A stretch of 64,000 bases of DNA from Lactiplantibacillus mudanjiangensis. Its GTDB lineage: Bacteria; Bacillota; Bacilli; Lactobacillales; Lactobacillaceae. Shown here in pieces: positions 54,937 through 63,564 of this stretch; position 1 is the stretch's first letter; each line of letters starts with the position of its first letter. The notes under the pieces were generated by a model. It was not told the DNA's origin. It searched no databases and saw nothing but the letters and a program-made list of their open reading frames with translations. The stretch spans positions 124,001 to 188,000 of the forward strand of contig NZ_BJDY01000006.1 in NCBI RefSeq assembly GCF_005405385.1, in the 5' to 3' direction. The translations under genes and the position numbers were made by a program.

Positions 54937-55404
54937 TTAATTTCCTCCTATTGTTGATTGATCTAAGTCCACACCGGTAATTTGACCGGGCTGTGTTTGA
55001 TCAACGTAGTCGCTATTTACCAGTAGCTGAAAATCAGCCCCAGCCATATACTCGATTTCAGTCGTCCAGTCCTCGTTAAGTGGAGGCATGGCATTAGCCT
55101 TAACCACCGAGATGCCTTGTAAAGCTAGCTCATAGCTCGGCTGTTTGCTTTGGATAATATCCCGCACCCATTTAGCTAAGTCCTTGGCCTCAAAGTCATC
55201 ATCGGCATGAGCCTTAAACTGTACTCCCATCAAAAACGGCGCATGATCATACGGTAGCGATGTCAGCTCCTGAGCATCGTCATAAATCGCGTAACTAAAA
55301 AATGGCCGCTTAGTTTGACTAGCAGCCATTTTCTCTTGAACGATCTGAATGTCTTTATACTTGCGAATTTGATTCAGAATCGCCAGTATCACTGTCTCGT
55401 ACAT
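54937..55404 (-). CDS. Phage neck terminator protein (gp12-like)
   Basis: A 155-aa protein starting MYETVILAILNQIRKY. The family pattern is a short helix, then RPFFSYAIYDDAQELTSL, FKAHADDDFEAKDLAKWVRD and a strand-rich end; it fits the gp12-like/XkdJ head-tail terminator that closes the tail tube. ATG 55404 has TAGGTG before it; GTG 55413 is also possible. It overlaps the upstream gene's end. Confidence 0.75.
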   Translation of the reverse strand: MYETVILAILNQIRKYKDIQIVQEKMAASQTKRPFFSYAIYDDAQELTSLPYDHAPFLMGVQFKAHADDDFEAKDLAKWVRDIIQSKQPSYELALQGISVVKANAMPPLNEDWTTEIEYMAGADFQLLVNSDYVDQTQPGQITGVDLDQSTIGGN

Positions 55405-55756
55405 TATCATCACCTACCCGTTCTAATTGATAAAAGACTTTACCGCTACGTGTAACCCCAGAGCTGTTGATGACCTCAAAGGTTTCATCGGTATTATCGC
55501 GATGAACCTTAGTGTGCTTAGGCATATTTGGTAACTTTGATACCCAGTTGATTGTTGTGATTTGCATCTCACCACCTGAGGCATCCTGATATCTAATAGC
55601 CTGATTATCACTAATAGAAATTGGCTCATTAACATGAATCGGATCACTACCATCTGTAACAGGCCGCCCTAGCTCGTCAAAGCTCTGATGCACCGGTTTC
55701 ATGACGGTCAGTGGCTCGGCCGTTCGATTAAACATGAAATCGAAATTGAACGCCAT
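55355..55756 (-). CDS. Phage head-tail joining protein (head closure type)
   Basis: A 133-aa protein of beta type (FNRTAEPLTVMKPVHQSFDELGRPV, TTINWVSKLPNMPKHTKVH). The pattern fits head closure/XkdI-type connectors of this module, which are small SH3-like domains. The start follows the stop of the 89-aa gene by two bases, with translation probably coupled. The assignment is by place more than by motif. Confidence 0.6.
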   Translation of the reverse strand: MAFNFDFMFNRTAEPLTVMKPVHQSFDELGRPVTDGSDPIHVNEPISISDNQAIRYQDASGGEMQITTINWVSKLPNMPKHTKVHRDNTDETFEVINSSGVTRSGKVFYQLERVGDDNVRDSDTGDSESNSQV

Positions 55757-55758
55757 AG

Positions 55759-56028
55759 CTAGTTACCCGTAACTACTGCACCATCATCTGTTGGCGTCAC
55801 CGTCACATTTTCGGGTGCCGCTTCCTTAGCCGCATTCACCGTGAACCCAGTAACTGGTTCATGATCAGATTCAGGCTTAACGCCATCACTATCTTGTACA
55901 GCTAGTTCATAGTCACCAGTTGCCACAACTGTGCCAGCAGCTAACCCTGTGATGGTTACCTTGTCCGCATCGCCCGTAAAAGATACAGTCGATTCACCTT
56001 TTTTATAAATTACCAATTTTTCAGCCAT
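55759..56028 (-). CDS. Small beta-type phage protein with Ig-like motif
   Basis: An 89-aa protein: KGESTVSFTGDADKVTITGLAAGTVVATGDYELAVQD suggests a beta sandwich, and the C-terminus VTVTPTDDGAVVTG matches a motif within the sheath protein. It may decorate the head or tail. AAAGGAAGTC precedes the ATG. I do not recognise a named family. Confidence 0.55.
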   Translation of the reverse strand: MAEKLVIYKKGESTVSFTGDADKVTITGLAAGTVVATGDYELAVQDSDGVKPESDHEPVTGFTVNAAKEAAPENVTVTPTDDGAVVTGN

Positions 56029-56029
56029 T

Positions 56030-56623
56030 TTATGACTTCCTTTCTATTTTCCATGTAATGGAACCAATCAACTTACCAGTATCAATTAACGGATCATCAA
56101 AGCCTTTACGCGCGACCGTTAACGGCGCATTACGCGGTGATTGCATCTGCTTAATGGTCCGTTTAATATCGTTTGAGATTTGCCGACCTAACGCATTCAT
56201 TACTGACCTAGCTGTAGCTTTGCCATCCATCAACAGGCCAACCTGACGCCGCATCAGCGACTGCCAGTCATCCCTACAATGGTTATAGGTAAAACGGATG
56301 AAAGGTCGTGGTGGGATACGTACGCTCTCCTTAAGAACAAACATTACTTTAATTCCGTTGTGAGACGACTTATCAGCAACTGCTAAAACCATCTTGCCTT
56401 TTGGCCTAAAAAGGCCCGGAACATCCTTAGCTTTACGGCCATCCGCTGCTGCCGTTGGAATCGTCAAGTAATTGTGCTTAGCACGCAATGTCAGACCATT
56501 TTCATTTACCCGTGCAATCATTTGTAAGAACTCATCATCAACGGGCACCCCAACAACTAGGTTAAGTTGACTCAACTCTTTCATCTCAGCAACTAGTTCA
56601 GGGATTCTATTAATATTTGCCAA
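56030..56623 (-). CDS. Phage tail completion / HK97 gp10-like protein
   Basis: A 197-aa protein starting at TTG 56623 with AGAGGTGATG upstream. The N-terminal NINRIPELVAEMKELSQLNLVVGV, the middle VRIPPRPFIRFTY and the C-terminal PLIDTGKLIGSITWKI pattern agree with virion morphogenesis proteins of the gpG/gp10 type that join tail to head. Confidence 0.7.
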   Translation of the reverse strand: MANINRIPELVAEMKELSQLNLVVGVPVDDEFLQMIARVNENGLTLRAKHNYLTIPTAAADGRKAKDVPGLFRPKGKMVLAVADKSSHNGIKVMFVLKESVRIPPRPFIRFTYNHCRDDWQSLMRRQVGLLMDGKATARSVMNALGRQISNDIKRTIKQMQSPRNAPLTVARKGFDDPLIDTGKLIGSITWKIERKS

Positions 56624-56635
56624 CGTGCATCACCT

Positions 56636-56986
56636 CTAGTTCCGACTGAAAGCACGACCACGATGTCGGCCATGACCGTACTTATCAACAAGGGTTAAGT
56701 AATCAATCATGTAAGGATCATTGCCCTTGCTCCAATCAAACATCGTCTGCGACTCATTCAACTGACTAGCCGACTGTACGCCACCAGTAGCCACGATTTG
56801 AGCCACGACTAACTTACTTTTGACCAGTAAGCGATTGCCACGTTCCTGCTCATAGCTTGGCAGCTTATCAGCAAGGACGTCCGGCCAAGTATCATCGATT
56901 TGCTGTTGAATAGCTGATGCATCGACATTAGCAAATGCAGGGTCGGTTTGAACCGCGACAACCGTGGTCTTATTACTATCAGCCAT
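56636..56986 (-). CDS. Phage head-tail connector (DUF3199/YqbG-like)
   Basis: A 116-aa protein directly after the capsid gene. The helical pattern with DPAFANVDASAIQQQIDDTWPDVLADKLPSYEQERGNRLLVKSKLVVAQIVATGG fits small helical connectors that bind the portal. AAGGAG precedes the ATG. The C-terminus is basic (HGRHRGRAFSRN). Confidence 0.65.
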   Translation of the reverse strand: MADSNKTTVVAVQTDPAFANVDASAIQQQIDDTWPDVLADKLPSYEQERGNRLLVKSKLVVAQIVATGGVQSASQLNESQTMFDWSKGNDPYMIDYLTLVDKYGHGRHRGRAFSRN

Positions 56987-56999
56987 TTAAAACACTCCT

Positions 57000-58049
57000 T
57001 TAGGCAGCGGGTGTGCTTGCTTTAGAAGAATCAGTCGTGCTGGTACTTGTTGAGCTAGATTGTGCTCTCTTCTTAGGTACAAAGTCGCTATCAATCTTTG
57101 ATTTGTACGCTGCAATTCGAATGTTGCGAGGATCTACAACTGATTCCCAAGTTGTCCCTAAAGCTAGCTCATCGGCAGTAACTGTTTGACCGGCTGGTGT
57201 AAAGTCTTTAGCCACGCTAGTCCCTAGCACGTGAGTTGCCATCACGCGGCGGTTAATAATATTAGTACGACCACCGTTTTTACGTGCTTCACGTTCAACC
57301 TCAACGCCATTTTGTGGCGATGCAACTGAAAAACCAACTGAACCAGTACCAAAGATATAGCTAGTCGCAACATTATCATCCAATGGCACTTGGTCATCAA
57401 CCACGATTTCCATACCGTTATAGTTACCAAATGGACCAACTGCTTGCCCCGGCTGGACGACATCGATCATTTGTTGAGCTTTCATTTGAGCGTAGGTTGC
57501 AGAGTGTACTGCAATCTTGCTAAATGTTTGGTCTTGCAAATCGCCCATCTTAGCAATCGTAGCTAAGAAGCCACGCGCACCAAATGAATTTGCAGAATCA
57601 TCAAATAGCTTAGCAGTCGCAATATCAGTATTAGCAAAGATGCCAGCTAATTCTTGTAATAGCACTTTTTGATTTACACGAACCCAGTAATTACCAAAAC
57701 GAGTTGCAATCACTTCTTGTGGATTAGCGCCAGAAACTAAGCCTGAAATATCTGTGAACCCAAATGCCTTAACTTGACGAAACTTGAAGGCACGTTGCTT
57801 CCCAGTAGTAAGCCCAGCAACACTAATATCATTGGTATCAGTCCATGATTCTGGTTCACCTTCCAAATCATTGGTAAACGGCATCGTGATGAAATCCGAT
57901 GGGCTTAAAAGTTGAGCCCCTAGTGACGGATCATTAGTGACAATACCCGAATTGATAAATCGGTCAGTTTCTGTAGTTAGTTGTTGTACATACGGTGCAA
58001 ACAATGATGGAACGATTGCATCAGCTAAACTAAATTGGCTATCGGCCAT
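57000..58049 (-). CDS. Major capsid protein
   Basis: A 349-aa protein from ATG 58049 (AAGGAG upstream). The HK97-like fold is suggested by FSLADAIVPSLFAPYVQQ, the long helix region, the AVHSATYAQMKAQQMIDVVQPGQ spine and VVDDQVPLDD in the P domain; this is the SPP1-gp13/P22-like branch usual with scaffold genes. The C-terminus carries a Ser/Thr tail (SSSTSTSTTDSS) that may be exposed on the capsid. Confidence 0.85.
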   Translation of the reverse strand: MADSQFSLADAIVPSLFAPYVQQLTTETDRFINSGIVTNDPSLGAQLLSPSDFITMPFTNDLEGEPESWTDTNDISVAGLTTGKQRAFKFRQVKAFGFTDISGLVSGANPQEVIATRFGNYWVRVNQKVLLQELAGIFANTDIATAKLFDDSANSFGARGFLATIAKMGDLQDQTFSKIAVHSATYAQMKAQQMIDVVQPGQAVGPFGNYNGMEIVVDDQVPLDDNVATSYIFGTGSVGFSVASPQNGVEVEREARKNGGRTNIINRRVMATHVLGTSVAKDFTPAGQTVTADELALGTTWESVVDPRNIRIAAYKSKIDSDFVPKKRAQSSSTSTSTTDSSKASTPAA

Positions 58050-58066
58050 TAAAATCACTCCTTAAT

Positions 58067-58699
58067 TTATTGTTGAGAAAGTTGTGCATATAGTTGAGGG
58101 TTATCATGATAGAGCTTAGTTCGTTCATCCAAATTCATTTCACTAAACTTCTTGTCTGGCGTAGTGGCTGGTGCACCGTTGCTTGGTGTTTCTGGCCCTT
58201 TCATCTTAGCTAAAACAGCTTTATGGACTGCATCGTTAAATGTGGCGCTGAATTCCTTAACATTTTGCTCACGAACTGTCTTATCCTTATCAGCTAGAAA
58301 CGATGCGAATACGGTAGGTAGCCCAGCATTCGTCAGTTGATCCTTGGTATCAGCCATCGCTTCACGATGATCAAGCGCATCAATACGTTTTTGATATTCA
58401 GCATTTTCACGTGCCTTTTCCGCCTCACGTTTTTCTTTATCAGTCATGTTAGCTTCTTCAACGCCAGCAGCCTTGGCAGTAGCCAGTAAGTCCTTGAATT
58501 CATCGCTTTCACGAAAATCTTTAAGTGCCTTCTGAGTCTGTGCCTTAGCGATACTAGCTAGTTCAGCACGGCTGAAAGTTTTTGCACCATCGGTCGGTTC
58601 ATTTTCTGGATCGGGTTCAGTGGCAGGTGCACCAGTTGGATCAGCATCTGGCTCCGCAAAGTATTGTAAATTCATTGGTAACACACTAGTTTTAAACAT
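58067..58699 (-). CDS. Phage scaffold protein (DUF4355-like)
   Basis: A 210-aa protein: the start MFKTSVLPMNLQYFAE is the common leader of capsid scaffold proteins in such phages. An acidic Pro-rich piece and a helical coil (about 45-140, SIAKAQTQKALKDFRESDEF, REAEKARENAEYQKRI) follow. It should assemble with the capsid protein and leave during maturation. GGAGGGATATT precedes the ATG. Confidence 0.83.
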   Translation of the reverse strand: MFKTSVLPMNLQYFAEPDADPTGAPATEPDPENEPTDGAKTFSRAELASIAKAQTQKALKDFRESDEFKDLLATAKAAGVEEANMTDKEKREAEKARENAEYQKRIDALDHREAMADTKDQLTNAGLPTVFASFLADKDKTVREQNVKEFSATFNDAVHKAVLAKMKGPETPSNGAPATTPDKKFSEMNLDERTKLYHDNPQLYAQLSQQ

Positions 58700-58795
58700 T
58701 AATATCCCTCCGTTTTACGTCCTAAAGACGAAATCACTTATACGTGGCGATAACGAAATCGGCTGTTCTTTAAAGCCCGCTACCGAAAAAAGGGC

Positions 58796-58822
58796 ATAAA
58801 AAAAGCACTCACAATGGAGTGC
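58796..58822 (-). terminator. Intrinsic terminator inside the phage late operon
   Basis: On the minus strand GCACTC / GAGTGC with a six-base loop is followed by TTTTTTT. It lies in the 227-base gap between the minor head gene and the scaffold gene. Confidence 0.75.
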
Positions 58823-58831
58823 ATACACATA

Positions 58832-58981
58832 CTAATCTTTGTAACTCTGACCTACTAAGCTGTCTGATATTCGCTCTAACCGCAAACCAACACTATCTGG
58901 TTCATAGTCGGGCGCTGCCGCATGTTTTAAGTAAGCTTCATCATAAGCAACCTCGTTCTTAACGATTCCAAATACTTTTGA
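58832..58981 (-). pseudogene. Open frame without start after the minor head gene
   Basis: After a TGA, 49 sense codons to TAG 58832 encode KNEVAYDEAYLKHAA and PDYEPDSVGLRLERISDSL, a protein-like sequence. There is no ATG, GTG or usable TTG near its beginning. It overlaps the 3' end of the minor head gene in the -1 frame. It may be a lost C-terminus of that protein. Confidence 0.4.
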
Positions 58982-59931
58982 TCAGTCAAGTCGTGATTAA
59001 TCTTCTTACACCGGCAGTTAGGATGCGTATCAGACGGAAAACTAGGACAATTTTCAATTTTAAATGGGCCCATCCCTGCTAAGTGCCGACACTTCTTACA
59101 TGCATCGGGTTCAATAACGATATCAATTAATGATGCATCGTCATTTTTCAACTGATCCATAGTGGCCTCATCAACAACCCGGGCTGACTCACTACGAACA
59201 AGCGTTTCGATTTGCCACATTCGTTTCTTAGCTGCTGATTCCAAATTACCTTGCTCTTTATCAGCAGGCTTTAAATGTTTGATCAACTGGCCTAGATTGT
59301 CCTGTGACATGCCGTTGTTCAGCGAGTCACGGACAACGTTCTGAACATCCGTAACCATCGCATCGCTGTGGTTCCATAGAGTATCTGACCACTGGCTACC
59401 ATCAATCATCTTTGCCACATTAGGCTTGATATCAACATTATGCTGCTTAGGCAACGTCCATTCATGATGAACCGCAAGCCGTTTTAACGCATCTGATTGC
59501 CATTGCCGCTCATTAGCGTAGTCATCAGCTAAGTGCTGTCTACTGGCCTTGTGAGCGTGTTTAGTGGATATGGCTATCGTTGCACCGATCATGGCGGCCA
59601 GTAAGTCTTGCCGATTGCCCTTGGCCGCTTGATACTGGAACAATTTCAGCCGTTTGCTTAGCTCGCCATCAGACTTATCATCATCTTCAAGCAATTCTTT
59701 GATTGCATCGACAAACTGATCTAAGTCCCACTTAGTCACATCACGCTTAACCTCTGCTACAGTCAGTCCCTGATCAGTCGCATACCGTACATAGAAAGCT
59801 TGCAAGTTAGTTTTGATTAACTTTAAGGCATCGAGGTAAATCCCCTCAACACGCTGATCATTCGCTTGATCCGATGCAAGTAGCTGGTCAATTCTAGCTC
59901 GTTCTTGTTGCTCAGCTAGGCTTGTTGTCAT
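58927..59931 (-). CDS. Minor head protein, SPP1 gp7 family
   Basis: A 334-aa protein. The gp7/Mu gpF-like core is in the C-terminal half (TLWNHSDAMVTDVQNVVRDSLNNGMSQ), followed by a Cys/His cluster CKKCRHLAGMG...CPSFPSDTHPNCRCK typical of the family. It assists DNA packaging and head assembly. The C-terminal SLRTRLLMMKLT looks out of character (see findings). ATG 59931 is chosen; the frame is open to 59943. It overlaps the portal gene by about 20 bases. Confidence 0.85.
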   Translation of the reverse strand: MTTSLAEQQERARIDQLLASDQANDQRVEGIYLDALKLIKTNLQAFYVRYATDQGLTVAEVKRDVTKWDLDQFVDAIKELLEDDDKSDGELSKRLKLFQYQAAKGNRQDLLAAMIGATIAISTKHAHKASRQHLADDYANERQWQSDALKRLAVHHEWTLPKQHNVDIKPNVAKMIDGSQWSDTLWNHSDAMVTDVQNVVRDSLNNGMSQDNLGQLIKHLKPADKEQGNLESAAKKRMWQIETLVRSESARVVDEATMDQLKNDDASLIDIVIEPDACKKCRHLAGMGPFKIENCPSFPSDTHPNCRCKKINHDLTDQKYLESLRTRLLMMKLT

Positions 59932-61561
59932 CAGTGCCACCACCAGTCAACGGTTCGGCAGACGTTCCTAAAACATCGGCCTTATCTTGATCAGTACCCT
60001 TAAGCCCAATCATATATTTCAAATTGTCTTTCGTGTTAGTTTCGCCTTGACTATCGACCCGTTGTTTTTCCTGATCAGCTGGTACGCCAGTCACTGGTTC
60101 AACTTGTTCACGGATGGTTTCTTGACTAATGGAGCCATTTAAGGAGTTCAGCGCTTGAATGTTAGTCATGATTTCTGAATCATTTTTCGGCAGATTAGGT
60201 GTATAGCTAATCTTGACGTTTTCCACTTCATCAACAGTCTTGATTGAGCTAATCTTGAACCAGTATACGGCCAACAAACGTAGACGGCGCATCAAGCCAC
60301 GAGTATACAGCGATTGTTGCGTAGCTCGTTCCTGATCACTGCCCCACAGCTTATACGACATAGCTACACCAGTAGCATTAGATGCAAAGTTTTCATCGCT
60401 GACATCAGGTGTATTGGTGTCCTTGTGCACATCGGCTAAAAGTTGCTTAACATACGTTTGCCAACTAGTAGCGTCTAATGCCTTAGTGATGTATTTTGCA
60501 TCAGTTGGAACTACTGTATTAGTGCCGCTAGGGTTAGATACAATGGACGGCTTTAGAAAAAGAATCAGCTTCAATAAATCTACTTTATCAGCGGAACTAA
60601 CTTCATCGTCATCTTCATCATCATCGCCAGTATCGATATCCCCGCTAATGGCTAGAATCGCGTTACTGAAGTCTTCTTGACTATTCGCCATTTCAGATAG
60701 TGACTTGTCGTATGCATCGATCTCATCTAGTTTAGGTTCCCATGCTCCAAGTCGCTCATCGTTCAGCTTATATTCACTAAGCGGCACTTTACCAAAGAAG
60801 TGCGGCACCTGCTTAATGAACTTATACTCACCAAATGGAGAATTTTCACTTGTGTAATAAAAAACGTTGGAGTCAGTATAGACTTCAACGTAGTAGGTAA
60901 TTCTATCCATAAAGGTAGACATGTAATAGCGTACGGCAAATAGCGAGTGATTCTCGATGGTCGTATCATAAACGACAAATGCATTAGCTGGGTCAATCGC
61001 CTTGATAGCAGCATCATTAGTGCCCTCTCGTATATAAACCAGTTCAAATGCACGACCGGTATTATTAAGATTCTTGCCCATGACCTTTTCATGATAACCG
61101 ATGTCGTTGCGGGAATTGAAGCCCTCAATGATGTCAGTTAGGTCTTCACCAGTATCAGCATCGTTATCAGGGTTCGTATACGCATACTTAACCGGATTGC
61201 CGAATTGATAGCCGACCCTGAGATTAGTGATATAGCGTGGCAAGCCACTGGCGATGCGATTATCAGCCCGATTATTGGCTTTATCTGATCGCCAGTAGTG
61301 AATGTCATTATCGCCTTGATAGTAGCGCTCTAACGCTAAGATTCGTGGCAATTGATATGAGTAATGATCCTTAATAAACCACTGTAATACCTTAGCAATT
61401 TCCTGAGAATTATTTTTACTAGCTTCCCACTTTTCGGCAGGCATCTGATAGTCTTGGTTCGCATTAAATGGGAATCGATCACCGGATAGCATTAATAAAC
61501 TATTGTGCTGTGCCCATGGCAAACTGATTGAGTGTGCCTGAAAATCATTCGTTTCTGCCAA
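59912..61561 (-). CDS. Portal protein (SPP1 gp6-like)
   Basis: A 549-aa ring-forming protein at the capsid vertex. The N-terminal region (RILALERYYQGDNDIHYW, RIASGLPRYITNLRVGYQFG) and the central stem AISGDIDTGDDDEDDDEVSS acidic insertion with VGVAMSYKLWGSDQERA-like segments (here TGVAMSYKLWG) fit SPP1-type portals. The start is TTG 61561 with GGAG upstream. The long Asp/Glu stretch at about 310-325 is notable. Confidence 0.9.
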   Translation of the reverse strand: MAETNDFQAHSISLPWAQHNSLLMLSGDRFPFNANQDYQMPAEKWEASKNNSQEIAKVLQWFIKDHYSYQLPRILALERYYQGDNDIHYWRSDKANNRADNRIASGLPRYITNLRVGYQFGNPVKYAYTNPDNDADTGEDLTDIIEGFNSRNDIGYHEKVMGKNLNNTGRAFELVYIREGTNDAAIKAIDPANAFVVYDTTIENHSLFAVRYYMSTFMDRITYYVEVYTDSNVFYYTSENSPFGEYKFIKQVPHFFGKVPLSEYKLNDERLGAWEPKLDEIDAYDKSLSEMANSQEDFSNAILAISGDIDTGDDDEDDDEVSSADKVDLLKLILFLKPSIVSNPSGTNTVVPTDAKYITKALDATSWQTYVKQLLADVHKDTNTPDVSDENFASNATGVAMSYKLWGSDQERATQQSLYTRGLMRRLRLLAVYWFKISSIKTVDEVENVKISYTPNLPKNDSEIMTNIQALNSLNGSISQETIREQVEPVTGVPADQEKQRVDSQGETNTKDNLKYMIGLKGTDQDKADVLGTSAEPLTGGGTDDNKPS

Positions 61562-61574
61562 CTTGCATCTCCTC

Positions 61575-61871
61575 CTACACTAAGCCCATTTTGGCCGCTA
61601 ACGTCTTATCTGGTGCCTTCTGGATGAGCTCATCAATCGTCATCGGTCCAGTAGACGTATCAAACTCGATCTTCCCGATATCCTTATTGGGATGAGTTTC
61701 AACTAGCAATTTTTCAATTGCGATTGCTTTAGGTAAGCCGCATTTGATCACGAACGCTTCACCACTTCGCCGATCTGCGATAACGATGCTGGGTCCTTTG
61801 CGCATGAATGCGTATACGTCTAGCATACCGTGTACTATGGCGCTCACGTTTCCCATATCTGTTTTTTCCAT
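61575..61871 (-). CDS. Small phage protein between terminase and portal (second)
   Basis: A 98-aa protein of unknown function: MEKTDMGNVSAIVHGMLDVYAFMRK, then VIADRRSGEAFVIKCGLPKAI and a helical end. AAAGGA precedes the ATG. It shares 113 bases with the preceding ORF in another frame. No motif is recognised. Confidence 0.6.
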   Translation of the reverse strand: MEKTDMGNVSAIVHGMLDVYAFMRKGPSIVIADRRSGEAFVIKCGLPKAIAIEKLLVETHPNKDIGKIEFDTSTGPMTIDELIQKAPDKTLAAKMGLV

Positions 61872-62091
61872 GATTAAATCGTCCTTTCAGTAGCCGGTAC
61901 GCCTTTGCGTCCAATGTAATAGAATGTGAATACTCGCCATCGTCCGTAAAACCAAGGCAGTTAGCCGATGCCCGTGTTAGAAAGATAAGGTCTTCCATTG
62001 AAATCTGAATTGGATTACCACCACCCCAATACACTTCATTCCAAGCATCTAAATCTGCCTTATTTTCAATACGCACATCGAATTGAGTCAT
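61759..62091 (-). CDS. Small phage protein between terminase and portal (first)
   Basis: A 110-codon ORF: MTQFDVRIENKADLDAWNEVYWGG at the start, then TRASANCLGFTDDGEYSHSIT. The C-terminal 35 residues (NRYGKRERHSTRYARRIR) are very basic and read through the start of the next gene, so the true protein probably ended earlier. GGAGGTTGG precedes the ATG. The function is unknown. Confidence 0.55.
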   Translation of the reverse strand: MTQFDVRIENKADLDAWNEVYWGGGNPIQISMEDLIFLTRASANCLGFTDDGEYSHSITLDAKAYRLLKGRFNHGKNRYGKRERHSTRYARRIRIHAQRTQHRYRRSAKW

Positions 62092-62103
62092 CCAACCAAC
62101 CTC

Positions 62104-63564
62104 CTATATAAGTCCTAGTGACCGCAACTTGTTAGCTTGTTTCTTACGGCTTGAACCGGTTTTAATCTGTAACTTATTTTGAACCTGCTCAGCAACGCCA
62201 GTCAGTGCATCGGGTGCATCGTCATGCTCATTCTTACCCTCACGTTGATACCGAATTAAGAAATCATATAGTTCAGGCCAGCGATACCGCCAGTTACGAG
62301 GAAAGTAAATATGGTCCATAACCCAGACTGAATTAGATAAAATTCGTGCTATCTTGTTCTGGCTATTATGGAACCACTGTACTTTAGTTGTATTGCTGTG
62401 GTATTCATCTCTTAGCCGTGACTCAACCTGCCGCGCAAAACCGCGCCCACCGTTGTTGGATTCAATTGTTGCCAAGCCAACCTTTTGAGTAAAGAACGCC
62501 TTAGCAACAGTAGGCTCGGTAAGCTCCATCGGTTCCTGACTGAAAACAACATCTAAGATGTAAGCCTCATTCTGATAAACCCCGTAAATATAGCTCGCCA
62601 ACCAGTCGGAACCCTCATCGGCCGTATCAGTGTATGAAAAAATCCCCGTAAACAGTGAGTTGCCCTCATCATCTTTGGGGATATCGTCATACTCTTTAAA
62701 GTGGCTATATAAGCGCCCTTTCTGATCAATTGGTTCTTGCTGGTAGTTAGCAGCGGCAATTTCAGGTGACTGTGCTTTAGTGGTCCGATCATACTGTGCT
62801 TTAGTCAGGATTTCATCGCAAAGCATTGAGCCGTCATCCTGAACAGCTTTCATACTGATATGCCGTACTTTATACCCCATACTCGGAAACTCGCTTAAAG
62901 CGCGTCCTGCGAGGTCACGCGATGACCATCGTGTCATAACGATGATTAGCTTTCCACCCGACTCTAGCCGCGACAGCATTGTATCCGTAAGCCAGCGCCA
63001 CTGCTCATCAAGAAGGACTTCATTAAAGGCTTCTTTGGCGTTTTTGATGAGGTCATCGATGATTTCAACCTTAGCACCAAAACCCGTTGCGGTCCCTGTG
63101 GGCGATGTCGCTAAATAATTGTTATAACCGCCGTTAAGTGACCACAGATTCATCGCACCATCGCCCTGCTTGATGGTAACGCCGGGAAACACATCGCTAA
63201 AGACCGGAATATTTGGATCAGCTTTAATTTCTTGGATTGAATTACGGACACCCTTAGAAAAGGTTGTCGATAGTGACTCATTATATGAACCCGTCATAAT
63301 TTGAGTAGTGGGGTCATTACCTAATAGCCATTGAACAAACAGACCGGCAGTACGTGACTTCCCATGTCGTGGCGGTTCATTAATAACTAGCACATCGTCA
63401 TCAGATTCGATGAAGGATTGTAAATCATCACACAACTGAACTAGGTAATCTCGCCGTTTCACGTAAAACTTAGGTGCCATTAAATGGCAATAATCAAAAA
63501 AGGACCGGCGTGCTAATTCAATCTTAGCTCCCAATCTTATATCAGCACGACTAACCATCGTCAT
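62104..63564 (-). CDS. Terminase large subunit
   Basis: A 486-aa packaging motor. Walker A is EPPRHGKSR near residue 62, Walker B VEIIDDLI with the catalytic acidic pair, followed by the motif-III type IVMTRWSSRDLAG. The C-terminal nuclease domain carries YTDTADEGSDW, ATIESNNGGRGF and DDAPDALTG, the RNase H-like acidic residues. ATG 63564 or 63558 is likely; both overlap the small subunit's end. Confidence 0.92.
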   Translation of the reverse strand: MTMVSRADIRLGAKIELARRSFFDYCHLMAPKFYVKRRDYLVQLCDDLQSFIESDDDVLVINEPPRHGKSRTAGLFVQWLLGNDPTTQIMTGSYNESLSTTFSKGVRNSIQEIKADPNIPVFSDVFPGVTIKQGDGAMNLWSLNGGYNNYLATSPTGTATGFGAKVEIIDDLIKNAKEAFNEVLLDEQWRWLTDTMLSRLESGGKLIIVMTRWSSRDLAGRALSEFPSMGYKVRHISMKAVQDDGSMLCDEILTKAQYDRTTKAQSPEIAAANYQQEPIDQKGRLYSHFKEYDDIPKDDEGNSLFTGIFSYTDTADEGSDWLASYIYGVYQNEAYILDVVFSQEPMELTEPTVAKAFFTQKVGLATIESNNGGRGFARQVESRLRDEYHSNTTKVQWFHNSQNKIARILSNSVWVMDHIYFPRNWRYRWPELYDFLIRYQREGKNEHDDAPDALTGVAEQVQNKLQIKTGSSRKKQANKLRSLGLI

